A stretch of DNA of 64,000 bases from Marininema halotolerans (GTDB lineage Bacteria; Bacillota; Bacilli; Thermoactinomycetales; DSM-45169). Each line of letters opens with the position of its first letter. Within the stretch, counting starts at the first letter, position 1. Of this stretch, positions 10,452 through 17,945 are shown piece after piece. Below the pieces are notes generated by a model. It did not search any database. It was not told where the DNA came from and saw only the letters and a list, made by a program, of their open reading frames with translations. The translations under genes were made by a program, and so were the position numbers. The DNA is taken from positions 393,889-457,888 of the forward strand of contig NZ_FPAA01000002.1 in NCBI RefSeq assembly GCF_900116235.1, in the 5' to 3' direction.

Positions 10452-11076
10452 TGAGCCCTCCTATCACCATGTCCAATATACACTGATTCAATATCATCAT
10501 CCGTAAAGAAGCTATGTTTTTTATTTAAATAAAAACAAAACCAAAATTCTTATATCAACGATTCCTATCACCTGATCTTTCACCATTTTTTCCCTACCAT
10601 TTGTCACACACAAATTTACAACTCATCTGTAATAACATTCAAAAAATGATGGTTGGATCTTGGGGTTTGTCCGAATGTTAATCGACTGTGACCCGAATGA
10701 GATCGCTATGATCAATCTCTCATGGAGCAAGTCGACTCGCTTGCTTAAAAATGTCACACAATCAGGAAAATCAAGTAGTGTTGGAAAGGCTCTAGAGGAA
10801 AAAAGTCGAGTAACAAGGGGGGTCTATCACCAATATAAACGGGCAATCTTCATGGGGGTACCATTGTTTCTTATAAGGTATGGTAATAGTGAGAAGGATG
10901 GATCGAACAGCATGAATGTGAAAATCACGGTAATTTACCTAGTGAACCCATATGTAGAAAACTATATTTCTTTTACCAGTCTCCATGATAACCTATCTCG
11001 ATTGAGAAATGCTACCCTTATTATTCAATATTTATTATGATATATTGACAAGGTTTTTCCTTAGGGCACACAACTA
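10452..11076. other. Intergenic region upstream of the NRPS/PKS operon
   Basis: About 620 nt that must hold the operon promoter. Its minus-strand side is AT-rich, with a palindromic TTATTTAAATAA near 10520. I could not pick out a convincing -35/-10 pair. A 126-codon frame at 10660-11040 (plus, TTG start) has no SD and no recognisable motif, so I do not call it. Confidence 0.4.
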
Positions 11077-11271
11077 TCACAAGTAGTAGCTGGTATTTTC
11101 AAACCGCCCACTTCCAATGCTAGTAAAAATAACATTATTTATTTTTTGACTATTAATAAATACATCTATATTTATTAACAACATTCGTGTATGATATTGG
11201 AAGAAACCATCATCTCTTTGGAATGAAGGAGGGATGTAGTCAAGTTGATAGACTCTAAGTGATCGGAACAT
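11077..11271 (-). CDS. Small ORF of unknown function, possibly a remnant
   Basis: 64 codons from the ATG at 11271 (a GTG seven codons earlier is also possible). No family recognised. It starts five bases after the stop of the disrupted small gene at 11276-11521, and the only SD-like stretch (GAGGTG) lies about 17 nt upstream, which is too far to be convincing. May be a second gene of a decayed pair or chance coding. Confidence 0.25.
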   Translation of the reverse strand: MFRSLRVYQLDYIPPSFQRDDGFFQYHTRMLLINIDVFINSQKINNVIFTSIGSGRFENTSYYL

Positions 11272-11275
11272 TCTT

Positions 11276-11521
11276 TTATTTCTGTATTTCACCTCTTAAA
11301 TGTGCTTCACCCTCGATGGAATCACTATCCTTCTCCTCAATTACTTGCTCCACCCGCTTTTCTATTTCACTTGCTGAAACGACTGGATTGACGGATGACT
11401 TATCAACCAACTGAACGACGGATTGATCAACTTATGGCACCTCTCGACTTTGTTTATGCATAAAGGATACCCACCAACATCCAATGAGGAGGTCTAATGC
11501 ACGAATATACCAGTGAATCAT
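11276..11521 (-). pseudogene. Disrupted small membrane-protein gene (internal TAA)
   Basis: Read in one frame from the ATG at 11521, the segment encodes a short hydrophobic N-terminus (a stretch around LLIGCWWVSF), an in-frame TAA at codon 30, then 51 further codons of plausible soluble, acidic protein (EIEKRVEQVIEEKDSDS) to a TAA at 11276. The composition on both sides of the stop looks protein-like, which suggests a nonsense mutation in a gene of about 81 codons. I do not recognise the family. Confidence 0.4.
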
Positions 11522-11610
11522 ATAGCCTATATTTTTGCGGCGTGTACAACTTCATCATATCAACAGATGTTTTAATAATGACTTGATAGAGGAAGAGGGA
11601 GAGCCGTACC

Positions 11611-12621
11611 ATGAGTATGACCACTGAACACTTGCATTCTCATCAAGAGATGCAAAAATATCGTTTTGCGCCTGAATTAGTTAAGAGAATTCGTCATTTA
11701 CAAAAACGAAATAATTGGTATAACTTCTTTGCAATTGGTCTTGATTGGTTCATTATCTCCTTAGCGATTGCCATGTATTATGGATATCCCTCGAACTGGA
11801 TCTACCTGATCAGCATTACCGTGATCGGCAGTCGCATGCGTGGATTAGATATTATGATGCATGAATCCAGCCATCACATGCTCTTTAAGAATCGGATATT
11901 AAACAAATGGGTAGCAAGTTTTTTTGCTGCGTTCCCCATCTTTATTTCACACCACGCCTATCGTAAAGGGCATATGATTCATCACAAGTATCTATGGAGC
12001 GAAATTGACCCTGATTTTCAGCGATATCAGTTGGTTGGGTTAGATCATCCTCCAAAAAACCGCATGCAATTTTTACTGCGTCATTGTTTACGTCCTATCT
12101 TTTTAATCCATTTACCTATCTACTTGATGGGGATGCTTAAAGTCACCATGTATGCCAAGGATGAGCCTCGTCTCGATGTTTTCATTCGTGGAATCTATTG
12201 GGCTGTCATTATCACTTGTTCCATTGTATTTAATTTTTGGCAAGCATTGATTTTCTTTTGGTTCATTCCGTTCTTCACAACGCTACAAATTATTAAATAT
12301 TGGGCTGAAATGGCTGAACATGCTGGACTTGAATCGGACAATGAGTTATTTGCATCCAGAAACTCCTTTGGAAACTGGTTTGAGCGAAAACTCATTCACC
12401 CCCATCGAAATTCCTATCATTTAGTTCATCATCTATTTCCTGCAGTCCCTCACTATCACATCAAAAAAGCCCATTTAATCCTGATGGAAGATACGGAATA
12501 TCAAAAGGCTCATCATTGTACAGGCTTCTTTCTCTCTTTAGCCCCCGGTTTTTCTTCCGTCATTGATGATGTACAAGGTCGCATCCCCTTCTGGAAAAAA
12601 TGGAAGAAGTCCATTGAATAG
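11611..12621 (+). CDS. Fatty acid desaturase family membrane protein
   Basis: 336 aa integral-membrane di-iron enzyme. The three histidine boxes are visible: HESSHH (84-89), HMIHH (121-125) and HLVHH in NSYHLVHHLFP (about residue 270). Hydrophobic segments lie around residues 40-70, 98-113 and 165-235. The family oxidises acyl chains or related lipids or carotenoids; the substrate cannot be told from sequence. SD GGGAGAG precedes the ATG. It stands alone between decayed ORFs and a convergent hydrolase gene, and a strong bidirectional terminator follows. Confidence 0.9.
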   Translation: MSMTTEHLHSHQEMQKYRFAPELVKRIRHLQKRNNWYNFFAIGLDWFIISLAIAMYYGYPSNWIYLISITVIGSRMRGLDIMMHESSHHMLFKNRILNKWVASFFAAFPIFISHHAYRKGHMIHHKYLWSEIDPDFQRYQLVGLDHPPKNRMQFLLRHCLRPIFLIHLPIYLMGMLKVTMYAKDEPRLDVFIRGIYWAVIITCSIVFNFWQALIFFWFIPFFTTLQIIKYWAEMAEHAGLESDNELFASRNSFGNWFERKLIHPHRNSYHLVHHLFPAVPHYHIKKAHLILMEDTEYQKAHHCTGFFLSLAPGFSSVIDDVQGRIPFWKKWKKSIE

Positions 12622-12623
12622 GA

Positions 12624-12658
12624 TAAACCCCTCCTCCAATTGTAGGAGGAGGGGTTTA
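12624..12658. terminator. Bidirectional rho-independent terminator
   Basis: Perfect 14-bp inverted repeat (TAAACCCCTCCTCC and its complement) with a 7-nt loop, between the convergent desaturase and serine hydrolase genes. Confidence 0.85.
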
Positions 12659-12671
12659 TGATACGTAAGAA

Positions 12672-13712
12672 TTAACCGTGGATATGCTTACAAGCGACCC
12701 TATCATCTACCCAGCTTGCGATTGGTTGTAAACTCACGTCGACATTGACCAATATATGATTTTGTACGGTTGATTTCACATAATAAGTCGAACGCAACCG
12801 TACACCTGGATCACTACCGAACACCAGGTATTTAAAGACCTCTCCCTCTTTTTTCACAATCCACACACCATATCCATAATAAACATGATCATTACTCTGG
12901 ACATGAGGTGTCAACAGCGCTTCGGTATGCTCTTTTCCTATTAATTGATATTGAATAAGCGCTTTCCAAAAACTCTCCATATCCCGTACAGTTGTAAAGG
13001 CTCCCCCATCAGGCCCCCCTTTGATCGGAACCGAATAGATGTTGGCCTTCCATGTCTTCTCCTCTGGATGATCAATGTATCCGGTTGCTGTACCCTCTGG
13101 TAATTGATCCATTCGATAATAACCGGAATCGGCCATCCCACTCGCTTTAAAGATTTTTTCTTCCACATACTCCGTAAATTTGGACCCTGTCAATTGTTCA
13201 ACGATCAGTCCAAGCAATATGTAGCCTGCATTGCTATAGGAAAATCGCTCCCCAGGTTGAAATTTCATCGGTTGATCTTTGAACATCGGTAAAAAATCAC
13301 TAGGCGACTGGATTAAGTACATCGGCGTTGATTGCCATAATTCTTCGAAATCATCCATGACTTCCTCATCAAAATAATCAGGAATCCCAGATGTATGCGT
13401 CAACAGATGATGAATCGTGATATCGGGGTGAAATTGTTCAAAAGGAATCGGCAAACAATCTTTTAAATACGTCTCGTAGGATAGCATTCCTTTTTCTACT
13501 AATTGAGCAATCGCAACGGAAGTAAATATTTTACATCCCGATGCCATCCCAAATCTTGTCCGTTCCGTATTTTGAATCTGCTCACTTCGATTGGCATACC
13601 CATATCCCTTTTCAAAAATTTGCTCTCCATCCCGGATTAATATCGAACCAGAAAATGATGGACTTTGATAATGTTCCTCAATCACCTGCTCAATCCCATT
13701 ACGTAGTTCCAT
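12672..13712 (-). CDS. Serine hydrolase, class C beta-lactamase/PBP-like family
   Basis: 346 aa. The catalytic SxxK is seen as SGCK near residue 58 (in GMASGCKIFTS), with YSN in FSYSNAGYILLG and the family pattern LLTHTSGIPDYF. No signal peptide or lipobox is visible, so it is probably cytoplasmic or of unusual location. The family includes D-amino-acid amidases, esterases and peptidases as well as beta-lactamases, so a resistance role should not be assumed. Divergent from the PEP mutase-like gene at 13931. Confidence 0.88.
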   Translation of the reverse strand: MELRNGIEQVIEEHYQSPSFSGSILIRDGEQIFEKGYGYANRSEQIQNTERTRFGMASGCKIFTSVAIAQLVEKGMLSYETYLKDCLPIPFEQFHPDITIHHLLTHTSGIPDYFDEEVMDDFEELWQSTPMYLIQSPSDFLPMFKDQPMKFQPGERFSYSNAGYILLGLIVEQLTGSKFTEYVEEKIFKASGMADSGYYRMDQLPEGTATGYIDHPEEKTWKANIYSVPIKGGPDGGAFTTVRDMESFWKALIQYQLIGKEHTEALLTPHVQSNDHVYYGYGVWIVKKEGEVFKYLVFGSDPGVRLRSTYYVKSTVQNHILVNVDVSLQPIASWVDDRVACKHIHG

Positions 13713-13758
13713 CTCTTCACATCCTCTCTGTCATCCCTTACATATTGATAAAACAAAT

Positions 13759-13783
13759 AACCCTTCAATTAACTTGAAGGGTT
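13759..13783. promoter_or_regulatory. Perfect 10-bp inverted repeat between divergent genes
   Basis: AACCCTTCAA, a 5-nt loop, then its complement, in the 218-bp region between the divergent genes at 12672-13712 and 13931-14752. With no upstream gene pointing into it, it is more likely an operator or leader structure than a terminator. No function assigned. Confidence 0.4.
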
Positions 13784-13930
13784 AGCTTTAATATATCAGA
13801 AGATTGTAATTAGGCAAATGATTCCTGTTCCTGTTTTCTAGCCTCATTCTATCGGGCTAAGAAAGGATTTCCACTTTTAAAAAAGAAGAGTTATAAAAAG
13901 AACCCCGTAACCACATAAGGAGCGAAAAAC

Positions 13931-14752
13931 ATGCTCAGTCAACTGGAAAAAGCCCAGGCCTTCCGCCAATCTCATTTTGATCCCAACATTCTCGTACTAC
14001 CCAATGCCTGGGATGTTGCCAGTGCTAAAATTTTTGAACGCAAAGGGTTTTCTGCAGTTGGAACAACCAGTGCCGGAATTGCAGCCTCCCTCGGATACCC
14101 TGATGGAGAATTTGTACCTAAAGAATTATTTATAACCATCATAAAACGAATCACAGAATCGCTATCTGTACCTATTACCGCGGATATTGTCAATGGATAC
14201 GGTACGCATCCCACACCCTTATTAGAAACGATACAATCCATTATTGACTGTGGAGCTGTAGGCATCAATATTGAGGATGGCCTCGTTAACGGAACGTTAG
14301 CCGATATCGATCATCAGTCCGAAAAAATCCAGGCGATTCGCACCTTTTCCAACTCACTGGGTCTCCCCCTCGTAATTAATGCACGCATTGATACCTATTG
14401 GGCTCACATTGGGGATCCAACGGATCGTTACGATCATACCATTCAGCGAGCGATTTCCTACCTTGCTGCTGGTGCCGACTCGATCTTTATCCCTAGTATT
14501 AAAGATCCTGTAATCATTCAATCCTTTGTCACAGCAATTGATGGTCCGATCAATATCTTAGTGGGCCCCGATTCCCCAAGTATCCAAGAACTCGAGCAAT
14601 GGGGAGTTGCTCGTGTCAGCTTTGGTTCTGGGCCTATACGAAAGATTTATGCACAGGTAGAAGCCATCGCCGAAGAAATCGCAAGGAAAGGATCCTATCA
14701 CACTCTTGCAGATCCAATGCCCTATGCTACCCTGAATCATCTGTCAGAGTGA
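13931..14752 (+). CDS. PEP mutase / isocitrate lyase superfamily enzyme
   Basis: 273 aa TIM-barrel enzyme. Seen: LPNAWDVASAKIFE at the N-terminus, the small-residue turn TTSAGIAASLGYPDGE, VPITADIVNGYG, and GINIEDG, matching the metal/phosphonopyruvate-type site of the family; NARIDTYW follows. Members act on C-C or C-P bonds of 2-oxo or 2-hydroxy acids (for example oxaloacetate hydrolase, methylisocitrate lyase, PEP mutase). The KDKxxS-type lyase loop is not obvious, so the exact reaction is open. SD AAGGAG lies 8 nt before the ATG. The 3' end overlaps the convergent MFS gene by 9 bp. Confidence 0.88.
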   Translation: MLSQLEKAQAFRQSHFDPNILVLPNAWDVASAKIFERKGFSAVGTTSAGIAASLGYPDGEFVPKELFITIIKRITESLSVPITADIVNGYGTHPTPLLETIQSIIDCGAVGINIEDGLVNGTLADIDHQSEKIQAIRTFSNSLGLPLVINARIDTYWAHIGDPTDRYDHTIQRAISYLAAGADSIFIPSIKDPVIIQSFVTAIDGPINILVGPDSPSIQELEQWGVARVSFGSGPIRKIYAQVEAIAEEIARKGSYHTLADPMPYATLNHLSE

Positions 14753-15991
14753 TTCGGCTTGTTGGTCGGTTGAAAGATGACTTTCATCGTTCCTTTTCCG
14801 CTGATATAGCATACTCTTGAATGCAATCAGAGAACAGAGGAGGACAAAGATCCCTGAGGAAAAAAATATCACCCCAACTTGGACAAATTCTGCAACGACA
14901 CCTGCAGCCATTCCACTAATCGGCACGGCTAAAAACGAAACCATACGCGTCGAACTAATTACCCGTCCGAGGAGTTTCTTCGGCACCACTTCTTGTCGCA
15001 ATGTAAACCAATTAATCGCAAGCAAAGTAGTGGAACCAAGGATCACAATTCGGCAGAGAATTAGCCCAATAACCAATGACTGGGAAGCTACCAACATCAC
15101 CTGACCTACCCCAATGGCTAACCCGGCATAAATCATGAGATTGCCCCGGGGAATATGCTTGAGTCGATTCGCCAAGTAAATCGCAAGCAATGATCCTATC
15201 ATCTGACATGAAAAAACCATCCCAATGGTTGTAGACGAGAGCTGCAAATTCCCTTTTAAGTAAAATACAAAAAGTGCTTCTACCGCGCCATAGCCGACAT
15301 TGATTAAAAAAATGAGTAAGGTTCCCAGCCATATCACCTTGGTTTGAAAAACATAACGCAGCCCTTCTTTAATCGGCTGAATAATGGCGGGCATCCCTGA
15401 TTTTCTCTCCACTTTATGTAACATCACCCTCGATATAACCAGCGCTGAAAATAGAAAGGATGCACTATCCAAATAAAGAACATTGGCTGTACCCATCAAC
15501 GCAATGGAAACCCCTGCAATGGAAGGCCCCGTAAACGTTGTAATGGTTTCCACAAGTTTAAACAGGGAGTTTCCTTGTACCAAATTTTCATCTTGTAATA
15601 CTTCAGGAATTACCGATTCAAAACAAGGGTGATAAAAAGCACTCACACTCGCAATACAAAAGGTGACCACATAAACCATCCATACCTCCAGCATGCCAAA
15701 GCTGTTGGCTAACGGTATGATCAGAATAAGTAAGGAAGAAGTGATATCCCCCATTACCATAATCATTTTTTTACTGAGTTGATCCGCTAAGGCCCCACCA
15801 AACAGACTAAATAACACCATTGGAAGAATCTCCAATACATATCCAAGAGCCATTAAACTAGGGGATTTCGTAAGATCATAAACAAGCAAAGGAAGCGCAA
15901 TCAAAAAAAAGGAATCTCCCAGTTTACTGATGGACATCCCTGCTAGTAACTTCGCATAATTCTTATTTTTCATTACAAGGGGTATTTGCAT
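14744..15991 (-). CDS. MFS transporter, macrolide-efflux-like; likely exporter of the adjacent RiPP system
   Basis: 415 aa with about 12 hydrophobic segments. The N-terminus (FFLIALPLLVYDLTKSP) and the loop after TM2 (GGALADQLSKK) are typical of DHA3-type efflux proteins. SD AAGGAG lies 9 nt before the ATG. It is downstream of the MccB-like adenylating enzyme on the same strand, with a mini-ORF between. In microcin C clusters the exporter (MccC) is also an MFS protein and confers immunity, so the same job is inferred here. The alternative is an unrelated drug exporter. Confidence 0.85.
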   Translation of the reverse strand: MQIPLVMKNKNYAKLLAGMSISKLGDSFFLIALPLLVYDLTKSPSLMALGYVLEILPMVLFSLFGGALADQLSKKMIMVMGDITSSLLILIIPLANSFGMLEVWMVYVVTFCIASVSAFYHPCFESVIPEVLQDENLVQGNSLFKLVETITTFTGPSIAGVSIALMGTANVLYLDSASFLFSALVISRVMLHKVERKSGMPAIIQPIKEGLRYVFQTKVIWLGTLLIFLINVGYGAVEALFVFYLKGNLQLSSTTIGMVFSCQMIGSLLAIYLANRLKHIPRGNLMIYAGLAIGVGQVMLVASQSLVIGLILCRIVILGSTTLLAINWFTLRQEVVPKKLLGRVISSTRMVSFLAVPISGMAAGVVAEFVQVGVIFFSSGIFVLLCSLIAFKSMLYQRKRNDESHLSTDQQAESL

Positions 15992-16011
15992 CCGTGCAAC
16001 TCCTTTTCTCT

Positions 16012-16080
16012 TTATTTCGACCCGAGTGTAATCAAAGGATGAGAATGATAGGTGAGGGAGGTGTCGATTCTATTATACAT
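16012..16080 (-). CDS. Candidate 22-aa mini-ORF between the E1-like enzyme and the MFS exporter
   Basis: ATG at 16080 preceded by a strong SD (GAGGAGGAGTGATT-ATG), 22 codons (begins MYNRIDTSLT, ends LGSK), TAA at 16012, then 20 nt to the exporter start with its own SD. No sequence similarity to the 20-aa peptide at 17460. Could be a translation leader for the exporter, a second peptide substrate, or chance. A TATAAT overlaps its first codons, so this stretch may instead be a promoter. Confidence 0.4.
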   Translation of the reverse strand: MYNRIDTSLTYHSHPLITLGSK

Positions 16081-16100
16081 AATCACTCCTCCTCACCCAA
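16072..16100 (-). promoter_or_regulatory. Possible sigma-A promoter for the MFS exporter
   Basis: TTGGGT (16095-16100), a 17-nt spacer and TATAAT (16072-16077), reading toward the exporter. Flanked by an imperfect dyad (GGTGAGGGAGGTG at about 16051 on the plus strand, with CACTCCTCCTCACC at about 16084) that could be an operator. It conflicts with the start codon and SD of the mini-ORF at 16080, so only one reading may be real. Confidence 0.4.
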
Positions 16101-16166
16101 CATTCCACTCTATTTCCTGGGAATCGGAAAACGAAGGGGATCTTCTCTCTTCTTATCCCACGATTT

Positions 16167-17300
16167 TTATAGGGGTGTTGCTTCGGTAGAGGTAGTTTTT
16201 GCACGGTTACTGCGAGTTGAGTGACAGATCGGACAAGTGGAGTTCTTCTCCCAGCGCGAAATTTCCTTGGTGTCTAATGTAAAAAAGTTGATCTCCATCA
16301 TTTTGCCTAGCGCAATCGGTTTTGGGAAACCTGTGACAAGCTTCAATAACTCATTGACCATTGCCCCTGCTAAGATTGCCACATTGGGACTGATGGCCGC
16401 ATTGTTTCGCTGGAAGTCCATCCCTTCCATAAAGTTCAATTGCCGTTCAAACTGATGATCGCTGTGTTTCTTCGAGTCCACATGGCACTGTACACAACCC
16501 GTCTCACCTGGAATCATACTATAGAATCGTCCTCGGGTGTTCAGTACTCCCCCCGATACCATGGGTAATCCCGCTTTCACTACCGCTTCATTCACCCAGT
16601 TTTGAATATACAAGGTAGGTTTATCGGCTACACATACGACGTACTCGGTTCCTTCGATATGTTGATAGACATCTTCTGGTTTGCCAATTTTGCAGTTTGT
16701 AATGGATAGATTCACATTGGGGTTAAATTGATTGATTCGTTTTAATGCCATCTCTGTTTTCAGTTGGCCCACATCGGACTCCGAGTATAATAATTGCCGA
16801 TTGAAATTACTCAATTCTAACCGATCAAAATCAAGGGCCCGGATATTATGAAACCCTAAAGCCGCTAAGTGATAGAGAATCTGGCTTCCTAAACCACCTA
16901 CACCGAGTAATGAAATCTTACAGTTATTGATCTTCTCTTGAATCGCATATTTACTTTCCTCAAGCGAAGTAAACAACGAGAAGAAATTAATGTTGGCTTT
17001 GTAACGCTCACGGTCATAATCCTTCAATTGACTGGGTTCAATAGACGCATCTTCAATGTATCCTTCTTGATTCAATGCTTGAATCGAAGTAAGAATATCT
17101 TCTCGTGGAATTTCGGGAAATTGTTTCTGAACGATCTGAACTAAATCATCCAATGTATGTTTCCCATTCATCGACTGCACCAACAAGGTGATGCTTCCAC
17201 TTGGATCAGGAATAATACCTGCTACGCCATCTTCCTCACCAATCTGTATCTCATTCCCCCAACAGAATACAGGGATCGTTTCTTTAAATTTAGGCTTCAT
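16167..17300 (-). CDS. MccB-like peptide-adenylating E1 enzyme with N-terminal RRE-like domain
   Basis: 377 aa from the ATG at 17300, chosen because CTGGAGG lies 7 nt upstream. Residues 1-95 look like the winged-helix RiPP recognition element (PqqD-like) that binds a leader peptide. Residues 105-360 form a ThiF/MoeB/MccB adenylation domain: ATP loop GVGGLG (133-138), Asp157, NFNRQLLYSESDVGQLK with the Arg finger (165-181), and zinc cysteines C269xxC272 and C356xxC359. The segment NWVNEAVVKAGLPMVSGGV with GETGCVQC parallels E. coli MccB. Inferred reaction: ATP-dependent activation of the C-terminus of a short ribosomal peptide. The only candidate peptide is encoded 160 nt upstream (17460-17522). 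No YcaO, LanM or radical SAM partner is nearby. Confidence 0.88.
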   Translation of the reverse strand: MKPKFKETIPVFCWGNEIQIGEEDGVAGIIPDPSGSITLLVQSMNGKHTLDDLVQIVQKQFPEIPREDILTSIQALNQEGYIEDASIEPSQLKDYDRERYKANINFFSLFTSLEESKYAIQEKINNCKISLLGVGGLGSQILYHLAALGFHNIRALDFDRLELSNFNRQLLYSESDVGQLKTEMALKRINQFNPNVNLSITNCKIGKPEDVYQHIEGTEYVVCVADKPTLYIQNWVNEAVVKAGLPMVSGGVLNTRGRFYSMIPGETGCVQCHVDSKKHSDHQFERQLNFMEGMDFQRNNAAISPNVAILAGAMVNELLKLVTGFPKPIALGKMMEINFFTLDTKEISRWEKNSTCPICHSTRSNRAKTTSTEATPL

Positions 17301-17393
17301 CGTATTCCTCCAGTTATTTGGATCGCCCTTTCTATCAAAGCAAAGGACGTAACTCCAACCCATTTGATCCATGGCTCTCCGTATAAATACGTG

Positions 17394-17430
17394 CCGCAAA
17401 TCTCCGTGGCTATCGCCAGGAGATTTGCGG
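17394..17430 (-). promoter_or_regulatory. Intercistronic hairpin between peptide gene and E1 gene
   Basis: CCGCAAATCTCC (17394-17405) and its perfect complement (17419-17430), with a further TGGC/GCCA stem and a 4-nt loop inside: about 16 bp with one bulge. No T-run follows on the minus strand, so it is better read as an attenuator or RNA-stabilising structure than as a full terminator. It lies where the microcin C operon has its mccA-mccB terminator. Confidence 0.75.
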
Positions 17431-17459
17431 AGAGTTCATGTATCTACTTTTCTATCTTA

Positions 17460-17522
17460 TTAACCTGGAAGAGCAACCACTACGCCAGCCAAGCTTGCGC
17501 CTTTTTCTACTTTGATCATCAT
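17460..17522 (-). CDS. 20-aa RiPP precursor peptide candidate
   Basis: Encodes MMIKVEKGASLAGVVVALPG, ending in tandem TAA codons. The SD is AAGGAGGTGA (17530-17539), a full 10-nt match to the usual 16S 3' tail, 10 nt before the first ATG (13 before the second, at 17519). A consensus promoter lies just upstream and the MccB-like enzyme gene just downstream. Known MccA-type precursors are 7 to about 25 residues and usually end in Asn; this one ends in Pro-Gly, closer to the Gly-terminal tails adenylated by ThiF/MoeB. It has one Ser, three Lys, one Glu and no Cys or Asn. Its role as substrate is inference from context. Confidence 0.75.
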   Translation of the reverse strand: MMIKVEKGASLAGVVVALPG

Positions 17523-17553
17523 GGGAGAATCACCTCCTTGAGTTTATATGTGA

Positions 17554-17582
17554 ATTATATGAATTGAATAAAAATTGGTCAA
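17554..17582 (-). promoter_or_regulatory. Sigma-A promoter of the peptide/E1 operon
   Basis: TTGACC (17577-17582), 17-nt spacer, TATAAT (17554-17559). Predicted start near 17547, giving a leader of about 25 nt that contains the strong SD. Among the best promoter matches in the window. The rest of the gap up to the terminator at 17869 shows nothing else I can name. Confidence 0.8.
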
Positions 17583-17868
17583 ATTCAAAATTGATCGTCT
17601 GACAAAAGAATCTTGGTCCAATCTCCTTTTATCGATCTTAATGGTTGTTTTTCCATAATATATGGGAGTTTACAATTTATGATTCTTCATTTTATTGTCC
17701 CACCCAACCCCTATTCGACACTCCGGTAACTCCACTGATTCGCTTCTTTTACTATCTATCAAAGAAGTAATTGATCATGGATTTTGATAATCTCCTACTC
17801 ATTTACTCAAAAACGTTTCACATCTCTTCGCTTGATATGGGGCACTACCTATCATCATCAAAAAAGTA

Positions 17869-17918
17869 AAGGTGGACAAAAGTAGGGGACCTCAAGTCCC
17901 CCTACTTTTGTCCACCTT
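17869..17918 (-). terminator. Strong terminator after the alpha/beta hydrolase pair
   Basis: About 20-bp inverted repeat (AAGGTGGACAAAAGTAGGGG and complement) with a short loop. On the minus strand it is followed by TTTACTTTTTT. It separates the hydrolase genes from the peptide/E1 operon. Confidence 0.85.
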
Positions 17919-17945
17919 ATTCACTCGATTCAGCATCAACAGTGC

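Noticed and set aside
10660..11040. 126-codon plus-strand frame starting at TTG
   Set aside because: No SD, no recognisable motif, low-complexity composition, in a region expected to be regulatory.
17372..17399. Longer starts for the MccB-like enzyme (TTG 17399, ATG 17372)
   Set aside because: The first overlaps the intercistronic hairpin and the second has only a weak, very close GGAG; ATG 17300 has GGAGG at 7 nt and fits family length.
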